DNA from: Alphaproteobacteria bacterium
GTDB taxonomy: Bacteria > Pseudomonadota > Alphaproteobacteria > Micavibrionales > Micavibrionaceae
Reading direction: 5' to 3'
DNA length: 35,044 bases
NCBI GenBank assembly: GCA_009929775.1
Contig: RZZS01000022.1
Location: 1-35,044, forward strand
This document shows positions 22,981-35,044 of this stretch, in pieces (position 1 is the first letter of the stretch; each line of letters starts with the position of its first letter). Below the pieces are notes generated by a model that was not told the origin of the DNA, ran no database searches, and was given only the letters and a program-made list of their open reading frames with translations. Both the position numbers and the translations under genes were made by a program.

Positions 22981-23014
22981 CCGCAAGAACAGTGACCCTG
23001 TGAAGGATAGGCAG

Positions 23015-27283
<4,269 letters not shown>

Positions 27284-27300
27284 GTCGAAAAATGCAAACT

Positions 27301-27328
27301 CGCCATCCCGGCTTTCGCCGGCATGACG
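27301..27328. repeat. Short dispersed-type palindrome between rpoB and rpoC
   Basis: CGCCATCCCGGC-TTTC-GCCGGCATGACG: a CCGGC/GCCGG core hairpin with CAT/ATG flanks. It resembles the short palindromic intergenic repeats with a CGTCAT...CCGGC core that are common in many alphaproteobacterial genomes. Only one copy is seen in this window. Confidence 0.6.
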
Positions 27329-27363
27329 TCGAGAGAGTTGAGAGATAAAGGAAGGTAGAGCAC

Positions 27364-31554
<4,191 letters not shown>

Positions 31555-31556
31555 GT

Positions 31557-31664
31557 CCGAATCTCCGTGATTCCGAATCTACGAATCTCCGAAGGAGGGG
31601 GCCGCAGGGTCCTCTCCTTTTTATTAACTTCGAAGATTCGGATAAACGGAGATTTGGAGATTCG
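31557..31664. repeat. Complex palindrome around the rpoBC terminator
   Basis: The left arm has three direct copies of CGAATCT (31558, 31574, 31582), two extended to CGAATCTCCG. The right arm has the reverse set: AGATTCG (31634-31640), CGGAGATT (31647-31654) and GGAGATTCG (31656-31664). The terminator stem sits in the middle. The architecture is like that at 21471-21537 but the word is different. Confidence 0.75.
31592..31622 (+). terminator. Intrinsic terminator of rpoBC
   Basis: A 12-bp stem with two G-U pairs (AAGGAGGGGGCC 31592-31603, GGTCCTCTCCTT 31608-31619), a GCAG tetraloop and a five-T tail ending at 31622. It ends the rpoBC transcript 38 bases after rpoC. Confidence 0.9.
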
Positions 31665-31681
31665 AAAAACTGATTTCTTGC

Positions 31682-31710
31682 TTGACGCCCTTTCATCTTT
31701 TCCCTATAGT
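31682..31710 (+). promoter_or_regulatory. str operon (rpsL) promoter
   Basis: TTGACG (31682-31687), 17 bases, TATAGT (31705-31710): the best promoter in the window. TGCTTGACGC around the -35 is shared with the rplJ promoter. Confidence 0.82.
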
Positions 31711-31894
31711 CCGCGCGACTTTAGATGAGGATGGGCTGGCTGTAGACCGGATTTTTTCCTGAACAAGGGGCGGTCTAGACGCGGCTCGAACGCTTTTTTT
31801 TGGCGTCAGGTCTTGCAGCGCTTGCTTTTTGCAGCAGGCCGCAATAAGACAGTCAATCCATCCAGAACCGGTTAACAAGGAAGCAAGGCGAAAC
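31711..31894 (+). promoter_or_regulatory. rpsL leader with inverted repeat
   Basis: About 177 untranslated bases. TAGACCG (31743-31749) and CGGTCTA (31771-31777) form a perfect 7-bp inverted repeat around 21 bases. An eight-T run (31793-31800) follows a weak GACGC/GGCGTC pairing. No peptide gene is seen. A role in S7 or growth-rate control is possible but not shown by the sequence. Confidence 0.45.
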
Positions 31895-32278
31895 ATGCCA
31901 ACGATACAGCAATTGATTCGTGCGCCGCGCGCCAAAGGCGGCAAGAAAGCGATGAAGCCCAAGAAGAACCGGGCGCTGAAATCCAATCCCCAGGTTCGTG
32001 GCGTCTGCACGCGCGTCTATACCACGACGCCGAAGAAGCCGAACTCCGCCCTGCGGAAAGTTGCCAAGGTTCGTCTGACGACCGGCTACGAAGTCATTTG
32101 CTACATTCCTGGCGAAGGCCATAACCTGCAGGAGCACTCGGTTGTCCTGATCCAGGGCGGTCGTGTGAAAGACCTGCCGGGTGTGCGCTACCGTATCATT
32201 CGCGGTGCGCTGGATACGCAAGGGGTCAAGAATCGTAAGCAGGCGCGTTCGGCCTATGGCGCGAAGCGGCCCAAGTAA
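31895..32278 (+). CDS. rpsL: 30S ribosomal protein S12
   Basis: A 127-aa S12 at the decoding centre. Lys47 and Lys92 (E. coli Lys43 and Lys88) are both lysine, so the sequence is the streptomycin-sensitive type. Four extra residues in the Lys-rich N-terminal part ([20 protein letters not shown]) explain the shift. The start MPTIQQL at 31895 is the family start; AAGGAAGCAAGG lies upstream. Confidence 0.98.
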   Translation: MPTIQQLIRAPRAKGGKKAMKPKKNRALKSNPQVRGVCTRVYTTTPKKPNSALRKVAKVRLTTGYEVICYIPGEGHNLQEHSVVLIQGGRVKDLPGVRYRIIRGALDTQGVKNRKQARSAYGAKRPK

Positions 32279-32293
32279 GAGGAACACAAAAGC

Positions 32294-32776
32294 ATGTCAC
32301 GTCGTCACAGAGCTGAAAAACGGGAAATTCTGCCGGATCCGCGCTTCGGGGATCTGATTCTTGCCAAATTCGTCAACCAGCTGATGCTGGACGGCAAGAA
32401 GTCGGTCGCCGAGAAGATCGTTTACGGCGCGCTTGAGCTTATTCGCCAGAAAGAAAAGCTGAAGGACGATCAGGCTGTCCTCGATTTCTTCCACGAGGCA
32501 ATCGCCAAGGTGAAGCCGCAACTCGAAGTGCGCTCTCGTCGGGTTGGTGGTGCCACGTATCAGGTGCCGATGGAAGTTCGTCCCGAGCGCCGTTTGTCGC
32601 TCGCTCTGCGCTGGATCATTGAGGCTGCGCGCAAGCGTTCCGAGCATACGATGGTCGAGCGTCTTGCCGGCGAGTTGATCGACATCATGAACGACCGCGG
32701 CACGGCGGTGAAAAAACGCGACGACACGCACAAAATGGCCGAAGCCAACAAGGCTTTCGCGCACTATCGCTGGTAA
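32294..32776 (+). CDS. rpsG: 30S ribosomal protein S7
   Basis: A 160-aa S7 that organises the 3' domain of 16S rRNA. The start [16 protein letters not shown], the [14 protein letters not shown] strand and the C-terminal NKAFAHYRW are canonical. It is slightly longer than the usual 156 aa because of the [11 protein letters not shown] segment around 52-62. It follows rpsL after 15 bases. Confidence 0.98.
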   Translation: MSRRHRAEKREILPDPRFGDLILAKFVNQLMLDGKKSVAEKIVYGALELIRQKEKLKDDQAVLDFFHEAIAKVKPQLEVRSRRVGGATYQVPMEVRPERRLSLALRWIIEAARKRSEHTMVERLAGELIDIMNDRGTAVKKRDDTHKMAEANKAFAHYRW

Positions 32777-32810
32777 GCAGACACAGGTATTTGAGGGGAC
32801 TTGCAGGAAC

Positions 32811-34916
<2,106 letters not shown>

Positions 34917-34942
34917 CCCCCGGTATTTTGAAGGAAAGGTAG

Positions 34943-35044
<102 letters not shown>

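Noticed and set aside
31895-32278. Possible streptomycin-resistance change in RpsL
   Set aside because: Both key lysines (47 and 92 here) are kept.

Overview
The window is a chromosomal segment of a G+C-rich Alphaproteobacterium. The evidence is the backbone order tuf - tRNA-Trp(CCA) - secE - nusG - rplK - rplA - rplJ - rplL - rpoB - rpoC - rpsL - rpsG - fusA - tuf, the style of the ribosomal and RNA polymerase proteins, and promoters of the TTGACG-N17-TAnAnT type. I cannot fix the order or genus from sequence alone. The left edge cuts the end of one tuf gene and the right edge cuts the start of a second, so the segment lies between two EF-Tu genes in the same orientation.

Layout. (1) 1-1656: tuf 3' end, its terminator, a 250-base hairpin-rich gap ending in a second intrinsic terminator, one unrecognised gene (434-1519, faintly CYTH-like), then tRNA-Trp. 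(2) 1657-18170: about 16.5 kb of accessory genes between tRNA-Trp and secE, which are usually close neighbours. It holds a plus-strand GH13_18 (sucrose phosphorylase family) gene. On the minus strand follow a complete seven-gene Mrp Na+/H+ antiporter operon (mrpABCDEFG) and a compact V/A-type ATPase operon in the order B-D-I-K-E-DUF2764-A. Near the right edge a minus-strand 29-codon peptide gene has its own terminator. (3) 18171-18947: secE and nusG with a strong terminator. (4) 19026-20181: a two-gene cassette not normally found here, a possible nucleotidyltransferase-fold protein read from an apparently leaderless promoter plus a MraZ/AbrB-like protein. (5) 20185-31622: rplK-rplA, rplJ-rplL with an L10-type leader and attenuator, and rpoB-rpoC. 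(6) 31682-end: promoter and str operon rpsL-rpsG-fusA-tuf.

How the genes work together. The backbone encodes the transcription and translation core: RNA polymerase beta and beta', NusG, SecE, stalk and L1-arm proteins, S12/S7, EF-G and EF-Tu. The accessory block is about ion energetics. The c-ring subunit of the V/A-type ATPase keeps the residues that bind Na+ in Enterococcus hirae NtpK (Ser58, Gln59, Tyr62, Gln100, Glu129 here). It sits next to an Mrp Na+/H+ antiporter, so a Na+ circuit coupled to the proton gradient is a reasonable inference. The GH13_18 enzyme would reversibly phosphorolyse an alpha-glucoside; its substrate cannot be told from sequence.

Most worth a second look: the NTase-like/MraZ-like pair between nusG and rplK, the circularly permuted V-ATPase operon with its Na+ signature, two unannotated-size peptides (29 codons at 17839-17928; 36 codons coupled to mrpA at 9545-9655), the terminator-in-leader arrangements before rplJ, rpoB and the 434 gene, and two complex intergenic palindromes.
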